From Litorimonas sp039962885 (GTDB lineage: Bacteria > Pseudomonadota > Alphaproteobacteria > Caulobacterales > Maricaulaceae), in NCBI GenBank assembly GCA_039962885.1, contig JBDVGI010000017.1, forward strand, positions 1-5,030: a DNA stretch of 5,030 nt, in the 5' to 3' direction. The notes beneath the pieces are model-generated. The model was not told the origin of the DNA. It searched no databases and was given only the letters and a program-made list of their open reading frames with translations. The position numbers and the translations under genes are program-made. Below are positions 4,750 through 5,030 of this stretch, in pieces (positions within the stretch are counted from its first letter, which is position 1; every line of letters starts with the position of its first letter).

Positions 4750-5030
4750 ATGGCTGGTAAGACCGCATATCGCTGCGCTGTTTATACGCGCAAGTCTCAC
4801 GAGGAAGGTCTGGATCAAGACTTTAACTCTCTGGATGCTCAATCGGAAGCTTGTAAAGCCTATATAGCATCTCAAGCCGGGTTAGGCTGGAGCCTGAGAG
4901 ATAAACGCTATGATGATGGCGGCATCTCAGGCGGTCATATGGAGCGCCCTGCGCTTCAAACCCTGATCGCTGATGTTAAGGCGGGACTGATAGATGTTAT
5001 CGTTGTCTACAAGGTCGATAGGCTAACGCG
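4750..5030 (+). CDS. Large serine recombinase, N-terminal part (cut by window edge)
   Basis: Ninety-three codons are visible. They form the first part of the serine recombinase catalytic domain: CAVYTRKS (9-16) with Arg14 and the nucleophile Ser16, then SLDAQ (28-32 region), YDDGGISGGHMERPALQ (54-70) and VVYKVDRLT (85-93). This is the order typical of large serine integrases and transposon recombinases, which carry out strand exchange between short sites through a Ser-DNA linkage. The DNA-binding part lies outside the window, so the full length is unknown. The start at 4750 has AGGA 6 bases upstream, overlapping the stop of the preceding gene, so translation is probably coupled. The key residues seen are intact, and nothing here suggests a broken gene. 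Its substrate sites are unknown. Confidence 0.93.
   Translation, partial: MAGKTAYRCAVYTRKSHEEGLDQDFNSLDAQSEACKAYIASQAGLGWSLRDKRYDDGGISGGHMERPALQTLIADVKAGLIDVIVVYKVDRLT

Overview
The window looks like an accessory, mobile-element-rich stretch of an alphaproteobacterial genome. The main argument is the downstream operon: a DUF3489-type small protein, a DUF2924-type protein and a large serine recombinase occur together mainly in Alphaproteobacteria. Genus cannot be read from this sequence.

Layout from left to right. Bases 1-130 are the end of an insertion sequence, with the first codons of a DDE transposase (probably IS1182/IS5-like) running leftwards out of the window. A leftward gene (182-1000) encodes a probable outer-membrane or periplasmic lipoprotein of the Tiki/ChaN/EreA-like fold. 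A second leftward gene (1214-1516) encodes a DUF6881 protein, a type often found as a small stand-alone or immunity-like gene. A complete IS30-family element follows (about 1629-2847, 27-bp terminal inverted repeats, DD(33)E transposase). Next come a rightward pair: a 54-residue ORF and a 169-residue protein with two predicted membrane helices. Behind them lies a short broken reading frame (3587-3718) that reads as the start of a Hint (hedgehog/intein) domain, a remnant of a polymorphic-toxin-like gene. After a hairpin terminator comes the rightward recombinase operon (4057 to the window end).

The most unusual pattern is a 34-bp imperfect dyad repeat present four times (sites A-D). The sites lie between the gene blocks: A | lipoprotein | B | DUF6881 | C | small ORF + membrane protein + Hint remnant | D | recombinase operon. 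B and D are intact, with 30 of 34 bases identical. A is cut by the left insertion sequence, and C is split in its centre by the IS30 element. Removing the IS30 element restores a 34-bp site. The block therefore resembles a small array of gene cassettes separated by a shared site, beside a site-specific recombinase. The sites do not match classical integron attC rules. A link between the repeats and the recombinase is inference only; REP-like or other dispersed palindromes are an alternative.

The cargo (lipoprotein, DUF6881, a small ORF with a membrane protein, and a Hint fragment) is compatible with a decayed toxin/immunity island. No intact toxin is visible.
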